Assembly: GCF_913055835.1 (NCBI RefSeq) | Contig: NZ_CAJXKQ010000002.1 | Coordinates: 1-64,000, forward strand | Origin: an uncultured Marinobacter sp. | GTDB taxonomy: Bacteria; Pseudomonadota; Gammaproteobacteria; Pseudomonadales; Oleiphilaceae | Length of the DNA: 64,000 nt | Direction: 5' to 3' | Part shown: piece after piece, positions 35,321-45,761 of the stretch | Layout of the letters: every line of letters starts with the position of its first letter | Numbering within the stretch: the stretch's first letter is position 1 | Position numbers and translations under genes: made by a program | Notes under the pieces: generated by a model | What the model was told of the DNA's origin: nothing | The model's input: the letters and a program-made list of their open reading frames with translations, nothing else | Databases searched by the model: none

Positions 35321-36070
35321 TCAGCTGTTCTGGGACTCCAGAAACTTCCTGGCAAGGTCCGCAGCGCTGCTGGACGGGTAATCCTCAATCACGGTTTGCA
35401 TGCTGCGCCGTGCCTGCTCTTCTTCCCCCAGACGGTCATGAGTAACGCCCAGCTTGTAGACGGCATCCGGTGCCTTGCGGTGATCGGCAAAACGGGTGGC
35501 AACAATGGTGAACGCCTGTTTTGCCTGCTCGAGCTGCGGCTTGACCAGATAGACTTCACCGAGCCAATAGTAGGCATTGACCGTCAGATCACCCTCCGGA
35601 TACTCATCGATAAATTCGTATATCCGACTGATGGCCTCATCGTATTTTTTCTGGTTTCGGATCAGGTCCTGAATCTGTTCGTAGGCCTTGCGCTCTTCCG
35701 CACCCGGCTGACGGTATTCCCTTGCTGCCGGCGCTGGTCCGGAAGCTGTCGAGTCGTTACCTGTTGTGCTTGCCGCGGGAGCAGGTTGGGACGCCACCTT
35801 CTCCGAGAGATCCAGAATACGCTGGTCCAGATCTATGTAGCGATCGCGCCCCTGCTGCTGCAGGCGTTCGATCTGGTGTCTCTGCTCCTCCACCTGGCCC
35901 TGAAGCCTGCGGACTTCACCCTGAAGCTGCTGGATCATGTAGAACAGCTCAGCCGTCGCCTGGCTATTATTGGCGTTGCGCTGAGAGTCCTGGGCTGATT
36001 GCGCCAGGGCGACTCCCGCCTGCCCGAGGGCAAGCGGCAGCACCACTGTCGCCATGAGGATTTTTCTCAT
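35321..36070 (-). CDS. cpoB: Tol-Pal cell-division coordinator CpoB (YbgF)
   Basis: Periplasmic protein linking Tol-Pal constriction with peptidoglycan synthesis. ATG 36070 (AGGA seven bases upstream) gives 249 residues: signal MRKILMATVVLPLALGQAGV...ALA, a trimeric coiled coil about 30-85 (YMIQQLQGEVRRLQGQVEEQ), a Pro/Ala/Ser linker and three C-terminal TPRs (YEQIQDLIRNQKKYDEAI, NAYYWLGEVYLVK, DAVYKLGVTHDRLGEEEQA). It begins 16 bases after the pal stop, in the standard order. Confidence 0.92.
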   Translation of the reverse strand: MRKILMATVVLPLALGQAGVALAQSAQDSQRNANNSQATAELFYMIQQLQGEVRRLQGQVEEQRHQIERLQQQGRDRYIDLDQRILDLSEKVASQPAPAASTTGNDSTASGPAPAAREYRQPGAEERKAYEQIQDLIRNQKKYDEAISRIYEFIDEYPEGDLTVNAYYWLGEVYLVKPQLEQAKQAFTIVATRFADHRKAPDAVYKLGVTHDRLGEEEQARRSMQTVIEDYPSSSAADLARKFLESQNS

Positions 36071-36086
36071 GGTCGGTCCTGTGTGA

Positions 36087-36659
36087 TTACTCAAATACGA
36101 GTTCTACACGACGGTTCTGGGCCCAGGCACTCTCGCTGGAGCCCATCACTGCCGGCTTCTCTTCACCATAGCTTACGGTTTCAAGCTGGCCGCGTGAAGC
36201 GCCATTGACGATCAGGAAACGCTGAACAGCGTTGGCACGACGCTCACCCAGGGCCAGGTTGTATTCCTTGGTGCCGCGCTCATCAGCGTGACCTTCGATA
36301 CGCACATTCTGACCCGGGTTATTGGCGAGGAAGCGAGCATGGGCGACCAGCACGTCCCGGGCTTCCTGTTTGATTTCAGCAGTGTCGAAATCAAAGTAGA
36401 ACACGGTGATTTCGCGCAGCGCCTGCTGCTCCGCCTGTTCGCGCGCGGCCATGCGCTCTTCTTCAGTCATGGCAGAAGAAGATACTCCACCCTGGTCATC
36501 ACCACCATAAACTGTGGAACCGCCTTCCTGATCGACAGCAGCGACATCGGAACCGTACTCACCGCCTTCCTCGGAGGTACCGCCGGTGGAGCTACAGCCA
36601 GCTACCAGGCCTACGGACAGCAACAGTGCAAACGCTTTTGATTGAGCCGAGAAATTCAT
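36087..36659 (-). CDS. pal: peptidoglycan-associated lipoprotein Pal
   Basis: 190-residue outer-membrane lipoprotein, lipobox LVAGC, then a Gly/Ser/acid-rich tether (about 25-70) and an OmpA-type peptidoglycan-binding domain: VFYFDFDTAEIKQEARDVL, NVRIEGHADERGTKEYN, ALGERRANAVQRFL and the closing NRRVELVFE. Asp and Arg of the diaminopimelate site are in GHADERGT and NRRVEL. The tether is rather long. Part of tolQRAB-pal-cpoB. Confidence 0.95.
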   Translation of the reverse strand: MNFSAQSKAFALLLSVGLVAGCSSTGGTSEEGGEYGSDVAAVDQEGGSTVYGGDDQGGVSSSAMTEEERMAAREQAEQQALREITVFYFDFDTAEIKQEARDVLVAHARFLANNPGQNVRIEGHADERGTKEYNLALGERRANAVQRFLIVNGASRGQLETVSYGEEKPAVMGSSESAWAQNRRVELVFE

Positions 36660-36726
36660 ACTTTTTTCCTTTCAGTTGAGTGACATGATCAGTTGAACCA
36701 TTGCCGACGCCTATTAAATCCGGCGA

Positions 36727-38040
36727 TCAGCGAACCAAAGGTCCCCAGGCCGGCTCACGGACATCGCCTTCGGATGCCGGCAAGCTGTAGGCTGCCCCGC
36801 CATCCGCAGAAATAACCGTAAGCACGTTGCTTCCGTTCTGCCGGGTAGCGTAGATCAGCATCCGGCCGTTGGGCGCAACACTGGGAGACTCATCAGACTC
36901 CGTGCGGGTAAGGATGGTCTCCTCCCCGGTTTTCAGTTCGGTACGGGCAATGTGAAATGCCCGATCCCGCTGGTGAACGTAATAGACATATTTGCCGTCA
37001 TTGTCCGGCCTGGGCCGAGCGTTGTAGCGGCTGCCGAAGGTGATACGACGGGGCTCGGCACCCGGTGTTTCCATGTGGTATATCTGGGGCCCGCCGGAAC
37101 GATCCGAGGTGAAGAAAATCCCCTCACCACTGGCGTCGTAGCTCGGTTCGGTATCAATGGCCCAGTGGTTGGTGAGTTTGGTCAGTTGCCGGCTATCCAG
37201 ATTCATCCGGTAGATTTCGGCGTTGCCATCCTTCGAGAGGGTCATCAGCAGCGATCGGCCATCGTCAGACCAGGCGGGTGCCGAATTCAGGCCTGGAAAA
37301 TCTGCAACCTTGGTGCGCTGGCCGGTTGCGAGCTCATGAACGAAGATAACCGGCTTTCCAGTTTCGAAAGACACATAGGCCAATTTTTCTCCGTCTGGTG
37401 ACCAGGCCGGGGACAGAATGGGCTCCTGGCTTTCGAGACGAATACGGGCACGCTTGCCGTCCACATCGCTCACCTGCAGGCGGTAGCGGGGTTTGCCATT
37501 AGCGGTATCCAGCGTTACATACGCCAGCTTCGTGGAAAAGGCACCAGGTACGCCGGTGATGGCCTCATAAACCTTGTCGCTGATGTGGTGCGCCAGAGAA
37601 CGCATATTGGAAGCCGGTGCAGCTGCGGTTTCCCCTAGAATCCTTTCTTCGCGGTTTACATCGAACAGTTCATACCGGGCCTGTACACGGTCACCACTTC
37701 GGGTAAGCGAACCGACCAGTACGTAGCGTTGACCGAGCAGACGCCAGTCCCGGAAATACACTTCTTCCCGCCGCGATGGCAGGCTCAGCATTTTTTCCGG
37801 AGGCAGGGTCCGAAACTCCCCCGTCATCGTCAGATCCGCCTGGACAATGCTGCCGACCTTGTCTCCAGCGGGCATCTGTCCGGATTCAGCGAAGGGCACC
37901 ACTGCCACAGGAATGGCGGAATCCGCACCCTCGGTAATCCGGATCAACAGCTCGGCACGGGCACCTGAAACTGCGACGAAGATCAGGGCGATAGCGGCGA
38001 GCACTATTCTGGACGGTTTATACCAAATCCGATATGTCAT
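36727..38040 (-). CDS. tolB: Tol-Pal system protein TolB
   Basis: 437-residue periplasmic protein with a signal ending SGARA. N-terminal domain about 30-165 (RITEGADSAIPVAVVPF, GKVDSI-type KVGSIVQADLTMTGEF), then a six-bladed beta-propeller with repeated SPAWSPDGEKLAYVSFE, APAWSDDGRSLLMTLS, EPSYDASGEGIFFTSDR motifs. It binds Pal and is recycled by TolA. 16 bases downstream of tolA. Confidence 0.95.
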   Translation of the reverse strand: MTYRIWYKPSRIVLAAIALIFVAVSGARAELLIRITEGADSAIPVAVVPFAESGQMPAGDKVGSIVQADLTMTGEFRTLPPEKMLSLPSRREEVYFRDWRLLGQRYVLVGSLTRSGDRVQARYELFDVNREERILGETAAAPASNMRSLAHHISDKVYEAITGVPGAFSTKLAYVTLDTANGKPRYRLQVSDVDGKRARIRLESQEPILSPAWSPDGEKLAYVSFETGKPVIFVHELATGQRTKVADFPGLNSAPAWSDDGRSLLMTLSKDGNAEIYRMNLDSRQLTKLTNHWAIDTEPSYDASGEGIFFTSDRSGGPQIYHMETPGAEPRRITFGSRYNARPRPDNDGKYVYYVHQRDRAFHIARTELKTGEETILTRTESDESPSVAPNGRMLIYATRQNGSNVLTVISADGGAAYSLPASEGDVREPAWGPLVR

Positions 38041-38056
38041 GGTGTTATCCGTATCC

Positions 38057-39094
38057 TTATCTCAACCGGCGTGGGTTGAATTCAATCGTAAACTGTCGGA
38101 AATACCGTTCAAAGGTATCCCGATCATTGGGTATCGGGTAACGGCTCAGTGAACGCACGGCCCCCAGAGCGGAGTTATCAAACGCAGTGTTGCCACTGCT
38201 ACTGACCAGACGCACTCCGGCGAGCTCGCCGGTTGGCAACAGGGTAATCTGAAGCCGCGCAGTCATATCTTCCGTTGCCGAGGATGGCGGATACCACGCC
38301 TGGCTCAACCGCTCCCGGATCAATGCCTGGTACTTCTCGCTCTCCGACAACATCTGCGCTTCCCGGGCTTTCGCGGCCGCTGCTTCCTGCTGGCGACGAG
38401 CTTCCTCTTCACGAGCTCTTTGAGCCGCCTCCGCCTGGGCCTCCAACTGCTGTTCACGCAGCTTCCGCTCCGCCTCAAGACGTTTACGCTCTGCTTCCTG
38501 GCGGGCCAGTTCTTCCTGTCGCTTGCGTTCGGCTTCTTCGCGCTTCCTCTGCTCTTCCTGCCGACGCTTCTCTTCTTCGGCTTTTCGTCTGGCTTCTTCC
38601 TGACGGCGTTTCTCTTCCTCCGCCTTCTGGCGAGCCCGCTCCTTGGCCTCCGCTTCCGCCTTTTTACGCGCCGCTTCTTCTTCACGCGCTTTCTGTGCTG
38701 CACGTTCCTTCGCCTCGGCTTCCTGACGCTCCTGCTCTTTCTGTTGCTGCAGCCGCTTTTGCTCTTTCTGGCGCTCCTGCTCGGCAATACGACGGGCTTC
38801 TTCCTCCTGCCGCTGCCGCTCGGCCTCTTCCCGACGGCGCTGCTCCTCGGCCCGACGCTCCTCATCGCGTTTCTGTTGATCGTCCGGTTCGACAACCGGG
38901 CTCGGCTCCGGTTCTTGCTGGGTAATCAACCGCGCCGATATGCTTCTGGGAGGTGGCTCATGGTCGGTGCTGGTCCAGGACCAACCTGCCAGCGCGATAC
39001 CCAGAATCAACGCATGCAGCGTTACCGAGAGCGCCACCGGTGATTTCCACGGTGCCATGCCGGTTGTGGTAACTTCGCGCTCGTGATCTCTCAC
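38057..39094 (-). CDS. tolA: Tol-Pal energy transducer TolA
   Basis: 345 residues: a short cytoplasmic tail, one transmembrane helix (SPVALSVTLHALILGIALAG, about 19-38) with the SHLS-like contact to TolQ/R, a long periplasmic helix from about 65 to 255 built of Lys/Glu/Ala/Arg/Gln repeats, and a C-terminal domain (about 256-345; YQALIRERLSQAWYPPSSA, LVSSSGNTAFDNSALGAV) that binds TolB/Pal. GTG start at 39094 with AGGAG upstream; an inner ATG at 39058 lacks one. Confidence 0.94.
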   Translation of the reverse strand: MRDHEREVTTTGMAPWKSPVALSVTLHALILGIALAGWSWTSTDHEPPPRSISARLITQQEPEPSPVVEPDDQQKRDEERRAEEQRRREEAERQRQEEEARRIAEQERQKEQKRLQQQKEQERQEAEAKERAAQKAREEEAARKKAEAEAKERARQKAEEEKRRQEEARRKAEEEKRRQEEQRKREEAERKRQEELARQEAERKRLEAERKLREQQLEAQAEAAQRAREEEARRQQEAAAAKAREAQMLSESEKYQALIRERLSQAWYPPSSATEDMTARLQITLLPTGELAGVRLVSSSGNTAFDNSALGAVRSLSRYPIPNDRDTFERYFRQFTIEFNPRRLR

Positions 39095-39116
39095 AACACT
39101 CCTGCCCGCACCACTA

Positions 39117-39563
39117 TCAATTGTCGTCCCGGGGTGATTCAGTGATCAGGCCGATACTGCTCGCCCCGGCACCCTGTAATTCCGCCATCAATCTGACAAC
39201 GGTGCCATAGGGAACGTTCTCATCACCACGAACCAGAATCTCACTTGAAGCCCGCTGCGAAAGAATCTTGGAGATCTGTTCCCGCAAATCCGCCAGGGTC
39301 ATGGGGTCACTGCCTTCATCACCGATTTCGACGTAGTAAGCACCGTTCGCATCCACGGAAACAATGATGGACTCTACGTCCTTATCTGCCTGGATCGGGT
39401 CCGAGGTGGTCTGAGGCAAATCAACCTTGACCCCCTGGGTCAGCATCGGCGCGGTGACCATGAAGATAATCAGGAGCACCAGCATGACGTCAATGTACGG
39501 AACCACGTTGATCTCCGACATTGGTTTGCGCCTGTTCTCCGGCATCATTCCCATGCCTTTCAT
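39117..39563 (-). CDS. tolR: Tol-Pal proton-channel subunit TolR
   Basis: 148-residue ExbD/TolR protein: KPMSEINVVPYIDVMLVLLIIFMV holds the single transmembrane helix with the essential Asp (PYIDVML) of the proton path, followed by the periplasmic domain with DLPQTTS-like VDLPQTTSDPI and the C-terminal GDENVPYGTVVRLMAELQGAG segment. Works with TolQ to energise TolA. Confidence 0.95.
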   Translation of the reverse strand: MKGMGMMPENRRKPMSEINVVPYIDVMLVLLIIFMVTAPMLTQGVKVDLPQTTSDPIQADKDVESIIVSVDANGAYYVEIGDEGSDPMTLADLREQISKILSQRASSEILVRGDENVPYGTVVRLMAELQGAGASSIGLITESPRDDN

Positions 39564-39609
39564 AAAGCAGCGCTCCTAAGCTGATCCCCGCCCATGAATT
39601 TCCGTGCCA

Positions 39610-40299
39610 TCATGCGGCACCCTTTTCGCTCTGGTGCACCCGACGATGGAGAATGCTGGAAAACTCATCGGCGAAGGTTTCATAGTTTTTCAACAGAGCA
39701 TCGGACATGGCCGAGAAACGGTTGTAGGCGATAACCGCCGGTATTGCGGCGAACAGACCCATGGCGGTCGCAATCAGGGCCTCTGAAATACCGGGCGCTA
39801 CCGTGGCCAGCGTTGCCTGCTGAACCTGAGCAAGTCCGCGGAACGAATTCATGATGCCCCATACAGTACCAAACAGGCCGATATACGGACTGGTGGAGCC
39901 CACCGTAGCCAGAAACGGGAGGCTTGCCTCAAGCCGCTCGTGCTCCCGCGAAAACGCCACACGCATGGCCCGCTGGGTACCCTCCATAACAGCATCGGCA
40001 TCCCGGCTTTGCTGACGCAACCGGGAAAATTCCTTGAAACCGGCGCGGAAAAGGGATTCCATGCCGGAGAACGGCGTCGGATCGGCATTCACTTCCCGGT
40101 ATAGCTGGCCCAGATCCATACCGGACCAGAACCGCTCTTCAAACGCCAGTTGGGCCCGCTTGGCTTTGCGGAATACCTGCAGACGCTGGAAAATCAGCGC
40201 CCAGGACATGATCGACGCCAGGGCCAGCAAAAGCATGACCAGCTGTACCAGGACACCGGCGTTTGCAATGAGGTACCAGACTGAAAGTTCTGAATCCAC
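39610..40299 (-). CDS. tolQ: Tol-Pal proton-channel subunit TolQ
   Basis: 229-residue ExbB/TolQ protein with three transmembrane helices: ANAGVLVQLVMLLLALASIM near the N-terminus, GSTSPYIGLFGTVWGIMNSF and LIATAMGLFAAIPAVIAYNRF in the second half. The Thr and Glu positions lining the pore fall in these last two. GTG start at 40299 with AGGAG six bases upstream, three bases after the ybgC stop. Confidence 0.95.
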   Translation of the reverse strand: MDSELSVWYLIANAGVLVQLVMLLLALASIMSWALIFQRLQVFRKAKRAQLAFEERFWSGMDLGQLYREVNADPTPFSGMESLFRAGFKEFSRLRQQSRDADAVMEGTQRAMRVAFSREHERLEASLPFLATVGSTSPYIGLFGTVWGIMNSFRGLAQVQQATLATVAPGISEALIATAMGLFAAIPAVIAYNRFSAMSDALLKNYETFADEFSSILHRRVHQSEKGAA

Positions 40300-40302
40300 T
40301 TC

Positions 40303-40764
40303 TTACTCCTGGCTCGTTCTGTTTATCGTTTCAATCGGCTGGACATTCCTGGCCAGCAATTCCTGCATGTTTTCCGGCAAACGCCGGGGGCGGCCAGTAT
40401 CGAGCGCAACACAGGCAACCCGGACATTGCTATCACTCAAAACCTTGCGGTCGGCGGCCCGCAGGACACGCTGGCGAAAGTCCATCCAGACCCGGCCAAA
40501 AGCCACCGGTTCGGCTGTGACAAGCAGCTCATCATCCAGCCTTGCGGCTACCGCATAATGAATGTCCAGGCGCTGTACAACATAACTGATGTTGTCTGCC
40601 AGCCCTGCCCTCAAGCCAACGCCGCAACTGCGTACCCATTCGGTTCGCGCCCGCTCCATGTAATGGAGGTATTTGGCGTGAAATACGATGCCGCCGGCAT
40701 CGGTGTCCTCAATGTAGACCCGGATCGGCAGCTCGAACCTTGCCTCTGGCGCCTGTTCAACCAA
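40303..40764 (-). CDS. ybgC: Tol-Pal-associated acyl-CoA thioesterase YbgC
   Basis: Hotdog-fold thioesterase of about 153 residues: [19 protein letters not shown] contains the catalytic Asp of the 4-hydroxybenzoyl-CoA thioesterase family, and [14 protein letters not shown] follows. Start choice: GGAGG touches an ATG at 40773 (spacing 0), so the TTG at 40764, nine bases from GGAGG, is preferred. It overlaps the ruvB stop by 8 bases, joining the ruv and tol groups. Confidence 0.9.
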   Translation of the reverse strand: MVEQAPEARFELPIRVYIEDTDAGGIVFHAKYLHYMERARTEWVRSCGVGLRAGLADNISYVVQRLDIHYAVAARLDDELLVTAEPVAFGRVWMDFRQRVLRAADRKVLSDSNVRVACVALDTGRPRRLPENMQELLARNVQPIETINRTSQE

Positions 40765-41788
40765 AAAGATCATCCTCCCTGCCCGACTTCGGTGGAATAA
40801 CACCAAAATGCTGATAGGCATTGGAGGTCACCATCCGTCCCCGCGGGGTCCGAACCATGTAACCCTGCTGGATCAGGAAGGGCTCAAGCACATCCTCAAT
40901 GGTGCCGCGTTCCTCGCTGATGGCGGCGGCAAGGCTCTCAACACCCACTGGTCCACCGTCGAATTTCTCGATCATCGCCAGCAGCAGACGCCGATCCATA
41001 TGATCGAAGCCCTGATTATCTACCTTGAGCATATTCAGTGCCTGATCGGCAATGTCAGACGTGATCCGACCGTCGGAACGGACCTCCGCAAAATCCCGGA
41101 CCCGACGCAAAAGCCGGTTGGCGATCCGCGGCGTGCCCCTCGACCGACGCGCGATTTCAAACGCGCCTGCTTCATCAACGGCTACCGAAGAAAGCCGTGC
41201 GGAGCGCAGAATGATGCTGGTGAGATCTTCAGTGTTGTAGAACTCCAGACGCTGCACAATCCCGAAGCGGTCCCGCAAGGGCGATGTCAGCAACCCTGCA
41301 CGGGTAGTGGCCCCGACAAGGGTGAACGGTGGCAGATCGAGCTTGATGGATCGGGCCGCCGGGCCCTCACCAATCATGATGTCGAGCTGGTAATCTTCCA
41401 TCGCAGGATAAAGAACTTCCTCGACGGCGGCGCTGAGACGGTGAATCTCGTCGATGAAGAGAACGTCACCTTCCTCGAGGTTGGTCAGCATGGCCGCCAG
41501 ATCCCCGGCTTTCTCAAGCACCGGGCCAGAGGTTGTTTTGATGGAAACGCCCATCTCGTTGGCGATGATATTGGCCAGCGTTGTCTTACCCAAACCGGGC
41601 GGGCCAAAGATCAGAACGTGGTCCAGCGCTTCCTGGCGGCCACGGGCGGCGGATATGAAAATATCCATCTGCTCACGGACCGTGGGCTGGCCAACATATT
41701 CAGCCAGCAAGGTCGGGCGAATGGCCCTGTCCTGTACTTCCTCGTATTCACCGGCCCGGGCCGAGATCAACCGGTCGGATTCGATCAT
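40757..41788 (-). CDS. ruvB: Holliday junction branch-migration ATPase RuvB
   Basis: 343 residues from ATG 41788 ([11 protein letters not shown], matching family N-termini; the frame runs on to 41827). Walker [10 protein letters not shown], Walker [11 protein letters not shown], sensor [18 protein letters not shown] and the C-terminal winged helix with [11 protein letters not shown]. Hexameric motor working with RuvA and RuvC. Confidence 0.96.
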   Translation of the reverse strand: MIESDRLISARAGEYEEVQDRAIRPTLLAEYVGQPTVREQMDIFISAARGRQEALDHVLIFGPPGLGKTTLANIIANEMGVSIKTTSGPVLEKAGDLAAMLTNLEEGDVLFIDEIHRLSAAVEEVLYPAMEDYQLDIMIGEGPAARSIKLDLPPFTLVGATTRAGLLTSPLRDRFGIVQRLEFYNTEDLTSIILRSARLSSVAVDEAGAFEIARRSRGTPRIANRLLRRVRDFAEVRSDGRITSDIADQALNMLKVDNQGFDHMDRRLLLAMIEKFDGGPVGVESLAAAISEERGTIEDVLEPFLIQQGYMVRTPRGRMVTSNAYQHFGVIPPKSGREDDLFG

Positions 41789-41920
41789 GGCATCACCCAT
41801 AGTGTGGGAATCAACATCGTGCCTCACGTTTACCCGCTATTCCAGCGCAGCCCCAATTGTACAAAGGGGTTAGCAGGTGTCACGTTACGCTCTCTACAGG
41901 TTCACGACAGGTTCTGGCGG

Positions 41921-42550
41921 TCAGGCCGGTATCATGTTTCGCAGGGCCAGACGGATGAGGGTTTCGCTGCTCATGCCCTCCTCGGCCACTTTGCTGATGG
42001 CCTTGGCGGCCTCCTGGGGTTTGTAACCCAGGGCAATCAGTGCGGCTTCCGCTTCCTCGGTAGCCGCCGGGCCGCCAACCGGACCTTGTCCGTCCACTTG
42101 CCCCAACCCTGTCGTCTCGGGCGACGTTGGCACAAATTGCCCTTCAAGTTGCCCTATCCGGTCCGCCATTTCAATAAGAAGCCGCTCTGCGGTTTTCTTG
42201 CCAACGCCGGGGAGCTTGACCAGTGAGGCGGAGTCCCGGTTCTCGACGCAGCGAATGAACTGCTGGGCATCCAGACCCGAAAGAATGCCAACCGCCAGTT
42301 TCGGGCCAACGCCATTCACCTTGATCAGCAGGCGGAACAGGTCCCGGTCCAGACGGGAAGCGAAGCCATAAAGGCTCTGGGCATCTTCGCGGACGGCAAA
42401 ATGGGTGTGCAGGGTCACTTCATCGCCGGTTTCCGGCAGGTGAAAGAAGGTGGTGTAGGGAATGTCGACTTCGTACCCCAGGCCGGCGCATTCCACCAAC
42501 GCCTGGCCCGGAGCCTTTTCAACCAGAATACCTCGGATACGACCAATCAA
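41921..42550 (-). CDS. ruvA: Holliday junction-binding protein RuvA
   Basis: 209 residues from a TTG at 42550, seven bases after AGGAG, giving the canonical start MIGRIRGILVEK; a TTG two codons earlier is only one base from AGGAG. OB-fold domain about 1-63, helix-hairpin-helix domain with LIKVNGVGPKLAVGIL and KLPGVGKKTAERLL, then a flexible linker and the RuvB-binding C-terminal three-helix domain (EAEAALIALGYKPQEAAKAI). Confidence 0.96.
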   Translation of the reverse strand: MIGRIRGILVEKAPGQALVECAGLGYEVDIPYTTFFHLPETGDEVTLHTHFAVREDAQSLYGFASRLDRDLFRLLIKVNGVGPKLAVGILSGLDAQQFIRCVENRDSASLVKLPGVGKKTAERLLIEMADRIGQLEGQFVPTSPETTGLGQVDGQGPVGGPAATEEAEAALIALGYKPQEAAKAISKVAEEGMSSETLIRLALRNMIPA

Positions 42551-42580
42551 GCTCAATCTCCTGTCGCTATTGGAAGCGGT

Positions 42581-43108
42581 TTATTGTTGTCGCACCCGAC
42601 CGCTTCGGACCTTTCCGGTGCCACTGGCCACCCGCAGAATACTCTGGCTCATGTGGGCATGGCACAGGGCAATGGCCAAAGCATCGGCCGCATCCGCCTG
42701 GGGTTTGCGTGAGAGCGAGAGCAGCGCCTGAACCATGTGCTGCACCTGGGACTTGTCAGCACCGCCCTTTCCGACAACCGCCTGTTTAACCTGCCGGGCC
42801 GAGTACTCATGAACCGCCAAGCCACTGTTGGCGGCACTGACAATGGCCGCACCACGGGCCTGGCCGAGCTTCAGGGCGGAGTCAGGATTGCGGGCCATGA
42901 ACACCTGCTCGATGGCAAACTCTTCCGGCCGGTACTCGCCAATCAGGGTGGCAAGGCTCTGGAAGATGGTCTGCAGGCGCTCCGCCATGGGCTTCTCACC
43001 CACCCGAATACAACCACTGTCGATGTACTCGATGTGACGACCATCGGCCCGAATGACGCCGTAACCGGTAATTCGTGACCCCGGATCTACGCCCAGAATT
43101 ATCGCCAC
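42581..43108 (-). CDS. ruvC: Holliday junction resolvase RuvC
   Basis: 175 residues. Four catalytic acids fall in [12 protein letters not shown] (first Asp), [12 protein letters not shown] (Glu), and [15 protein letters not shown] (two Asp). Cuts four-way junctions held by RuvAB. First of the ruvC-ruvA-ruvB run, 18 bases after yebC. Confidence 0.96.
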   Translation of the reverse strand: MAIILGVDPGSRITGYGVIRADGRHIEYIDSGCIRVGEKPMAERLQTIFQSLATLIGEYRPEEFAIEQVFMARNPDSALKLGQARGAAIVSAANSGLAVHEYSARQVKQAVVGKGGADKSQVQHMVQALLSLSRKPQADAADALAIALCHAHMSQSILRVASGTGKVRSGRVRQQ

Positions 43109-43126
43109 ATCAATGCTCCTGACTGG

Positions 43127-43870
43127 TCAAAGTGATTCCATGATTTCGCCGGAGATATCCGCGTTGTGGTAGACATTCTGAACATCGTCCAGATCTTCGA
43201 GCATATCAATGAGCTTGAGGATGGTTTCCGCGCCGTCGCGATCCAGCTCAACCCGCGTGGACGGAACCATGGTTACTTCGGCATTGTCCGGGACCAGCCC
43301 GGCGTTGACCAGAGATTCCTTGACGTCCAGAAACTGCTCGGGCGTGGTTACGATTTCCCAGGAGCCATCTTCCTGGGCCGCAAGGTCTTCGGCACCGGCG
43401 CTGAGTACGGCTTCCACCAGCCTATCTTCTTCCCACTCCGGACCGTAGCTGATGATGCCCTGCTTGCTGAACAGGTAGGCTACCGATCCGTCGGTACCGA
43501 GATTGCCACCCATCTTGTTGAATGCGTGACGGATTTCAGCGACCGAGCGGTTCTTGTTATCGGTCATGACTTCCACGAATATCGCCACACCACCTGGGCC
43601 ATAGCCTTCGTAGGTCAGCTCTTCGTAGTTGTCATCATCGCCACCACCGGTGCCACGTTCTACCGCGCGCTCGATGGTGTCTTTTTTCATGTTCGCGGTG
43701 AGCGCCTTGTCGATGACCGCGCGCAGACGGGGGTTGTCATCGGGATTACCCCCGCCCTGGCGCGCGGCCACGGTCAGCTCACGAATGATTTTGGTGAAGA
43801 TCTTGCCCCGCTTGGCATCCTGTGCCGCCTTGCGGTGCTTGATGTTGGCCCACTTACTGTGACCCGCCAT
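43127..43870 (-). CDS. yebC: YebC/PmpR family regulator or translation factor
   Basis: 247 residues beginning [23 protein letters not shown], the family signature, with [24 protein letters not shown] and [27 protein letters not shown]. Members have been described as transcription regulators and as factors that relieve ribosome stalling at proline runs. Sits between aspS and ruvC, its most common place. Confidence 0.94.
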   Translation of the reverse strand: MAGHSKWANIKHRKAAQDAKRGKIFTKIIRELTVAARQGGGNPDDNPRLRAVIDKALTANMKKDTIERAVERGTGGGDDDNYEELTYEGYGPGGVAIFVEVMTDNKNRSVAEIRHAFNKMGGNLGTDGSVAYLFSKQGIISYGPEWEEDRLVEAVLSAGAEDLAAQEDGSWEIVTTPEQFLDVKESLVNAGLVPDNAEVTMVPSTRVELDRDGAETILKLIDMLEDLDDVQNVYHNADISGEIMESL

Positions 43871-43895
43871 ACAGCTCCTCCCTTAAATCATTGAC

Positions 43896-45704
43896 TTACG
43901 CGTTGCCCTCACCGGCTTCCGCCTTGTTGCCTTCAACCGGCTTTGACGGCTTGCGCAGACGAATATGCAACTCACGTAGCTGCTTCTCATCCACTTCGCC
44001 CGGCGCCTGGGTCATCAGACAGGTGGCACTCTGGGTTTTCGGGAATGCGATAACGTCACGGATGGACGTAGCGCCGGTCATCAGCATGACCAGGCGGTCC
44101 AGGCCGAATGCCAGACCACCATGGGGCGGACAACCAAACTTCAGGGCATCCAGCAGGAAGCCGAACTTGGCACGGGCTTCCTCTTCACCGATACCCAGGA
44201 TACGGAACACCGCTTCCTGCATTTTCTCATCGTGAATACGGATGGAACCGCCACCCAACTCGGTGCCGTTCAGAACCATGTCATAGGCACGGGACAACGC
44301 ATTGGCGGGGTCTGCGGCCAGATCTTCCGGGCTGCAGGAGGGAGCCGTGAACGGGTGGTGAATCGCGGTCAGGCTTCCGTCCGGCGTTTCTTCGAACATC
44401 GGGAAATCGACAACCCAGAGCGGCGCCCACTCGGACGTCAGCATGTTGAGATCGTGACCGATCCTGATCCGCAATGCGCCCAGGGCCTCGTTGACCACGT
44501 TGGTCTTATCTGCACCAAAGAAAACAATGTCGCCGTCTTCGGCACCCACACGCTCCATAATGGCCAGAGCGACGTCATCACCGAGGAACTTGATGATCGG
44601 GGATTGCAGACCTTCAACGCCCTTGGACAGGTCATTGACCTTGATATAGGCAAGGCCTTTGGCACCGTAGATGCCAACAAACTTGGTGTAGTCGTCAATC
44701 TGCTTGCGAGTCAGCTCGCCGCCTTTCGGCACACGCAGTGCCGCCACACGCCCCTTCGGATCCTTGGCGGGACCGGCGAAGACCTTGAAGTCCACGCCTT
44801 CAACCAGATCGTTCACATCCAGCAGCTCCAGCGGGATACGCAGGTCCGGCTTGTCGCTGCCGTAGCGCTGCATTGCCTCGGCATACGGCATTTGCGGGAA
44901 GGACGGCAGTTCAACATCCAACACGTCCTTGAACAGGGAGCGGATCATATCCTCGTTCAGCTTCATCAAAGTCTCTTCATCGATAAAAGAGGCCTCAATG
45001 TCTACCTGGGTGAACTCTGGCTGACGATCCGCACGCAGATCCTCATCCCGGAAACACTTGGCAATCTGGTAGTAACGGTCAACACCAGACACCATCAGCA
45101 GTTGCTTGAACAGCTGGGGAGACTGCGGAAGCGCGAAGAAGGAGCCTTCGTGGGTACGGCTCGGCACCAGGTAATCTCGCGCACCTTCCGGCGTGGCACG
45201 GGTCAGGATGGGGGTCTCCACATCCATGAAGCCCTTGCTGTCGAGGTAGTTGCGGATATAGCTGGTTACCCGGGAACGAAAACGCAGACGGTTGATCATT
45301 TCCGGACGACGCAGGTCCACAAAGCGGTAGCGCAGGCGCACATCCTCGCCAACATCGACATGCTCATCCAGCGGGAACGGCGGCGTGGCTGCGGCGTTCA
45401 GAATGCTCAGCTCTTTGCCAAGAAGCTCAACCTGCCCGGTCGGCATGTTGTTGTTCTCGGTGCCGGCAGGACGGCGACGCACCCGACCGGTTACCTTGAT
45501 CACGAACTCGCTACGGACTTTTTCCGCGAGCGCAAAGCTCTCAGGGGTATCAGGGTCGACAACCACCTGAGACATACCATCCCGATCCCGCAGATCCAGG
45601 AAGATAACCCCACCGTGGTCACGACGGCGGTGGACCCATCCGCAAAGTGTGACTTCCTGATCGATGTGAGATTCGTTAATCCCACCGCAATAATGACTGC
45701 GCAT
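43896..45704 (-). CDS. aspS: aspartyl-tRNA synthetase AspS
   Basis: 602 residues from ATG 45704 ([20 protein letters not shown], the family start). Anticodon-binding OB fold first ([22 protein letters not shown]), then class II motifs: [45 protein letters not shown], a GAD insertion domain about 290-420, and [15 protein letters not shown]. The frame extends upstream to 45857, but that part lies in a dispersed repeat and is not coding. Non-discriminating versus strict type was not resolved. Confidence 0.95.
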   Translation of the reverse strand: MRSHYCGGINESHIDQEVTLCGWVHRRRDHGGVIFLDLRDRDGMSQVVVDPDTPESFALAEKVRSEFVIKVTGRVRRRPAGTENNNMPTGQVELLGKELSILNAAATPPFPLDEHVDVGEDVRLRYRFVDLRRPEMINRLRFRSRVTSYIRNYLDSKGFMDVETPILTRATPEGARDYLVPSRTHEGSFFALPQSPQLFKQLLMVSGVDRYYQIAKCFRDEDLRADRQPEFTQVDIEASFIDEETLMKLNEDMIRSLFKDVLDVELPSFPQMPYAEAMQRYGSDKPDLRIPLELLDVNDLVEGVDFKVFAGPAKDPKGRVAALRVPKGGELTRKQIDDYTKFVGIYGAKGLAYIKVNDLSKGVEGLQSPIIKFLGDDVALAIMERVGAEDGDIVFFGADKTNVVNEALGALRIRIGHDLNMLTSEWAPLWVVDFPMFEETPDGSLTAIHHPFTAPSCSPEDLAADPANALSRAYDMVLNGTELGGGSIRIHDEKMQEAVFRILGIGEEEARAKFGFLLDALKFGCPPHGGLAFGLDRLVMLMTGATSIRDVIAFPKTQSATCLMTQAPGEVDEKQLRELHIRLRKPSKPVEGNKAEAGEGNA

Positions 45705-45761
45705 ACCGGTTCCCGTTACTTTTGATGTGTTCATGTTTGGTGCCATAGGTTCAGCACCGGC

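Noticed and set aside
40808..42226. 472-codon plus-strand frame over ruvB/ruvA
   Set aside because: Antisense to two intact ruv genes; low-complexity translation without recognisable motifs.
44121..45725. 534-codon plus-strand frame opposite aspS
   Set aside because: Antisense shadow caused by codon bias of aspS.
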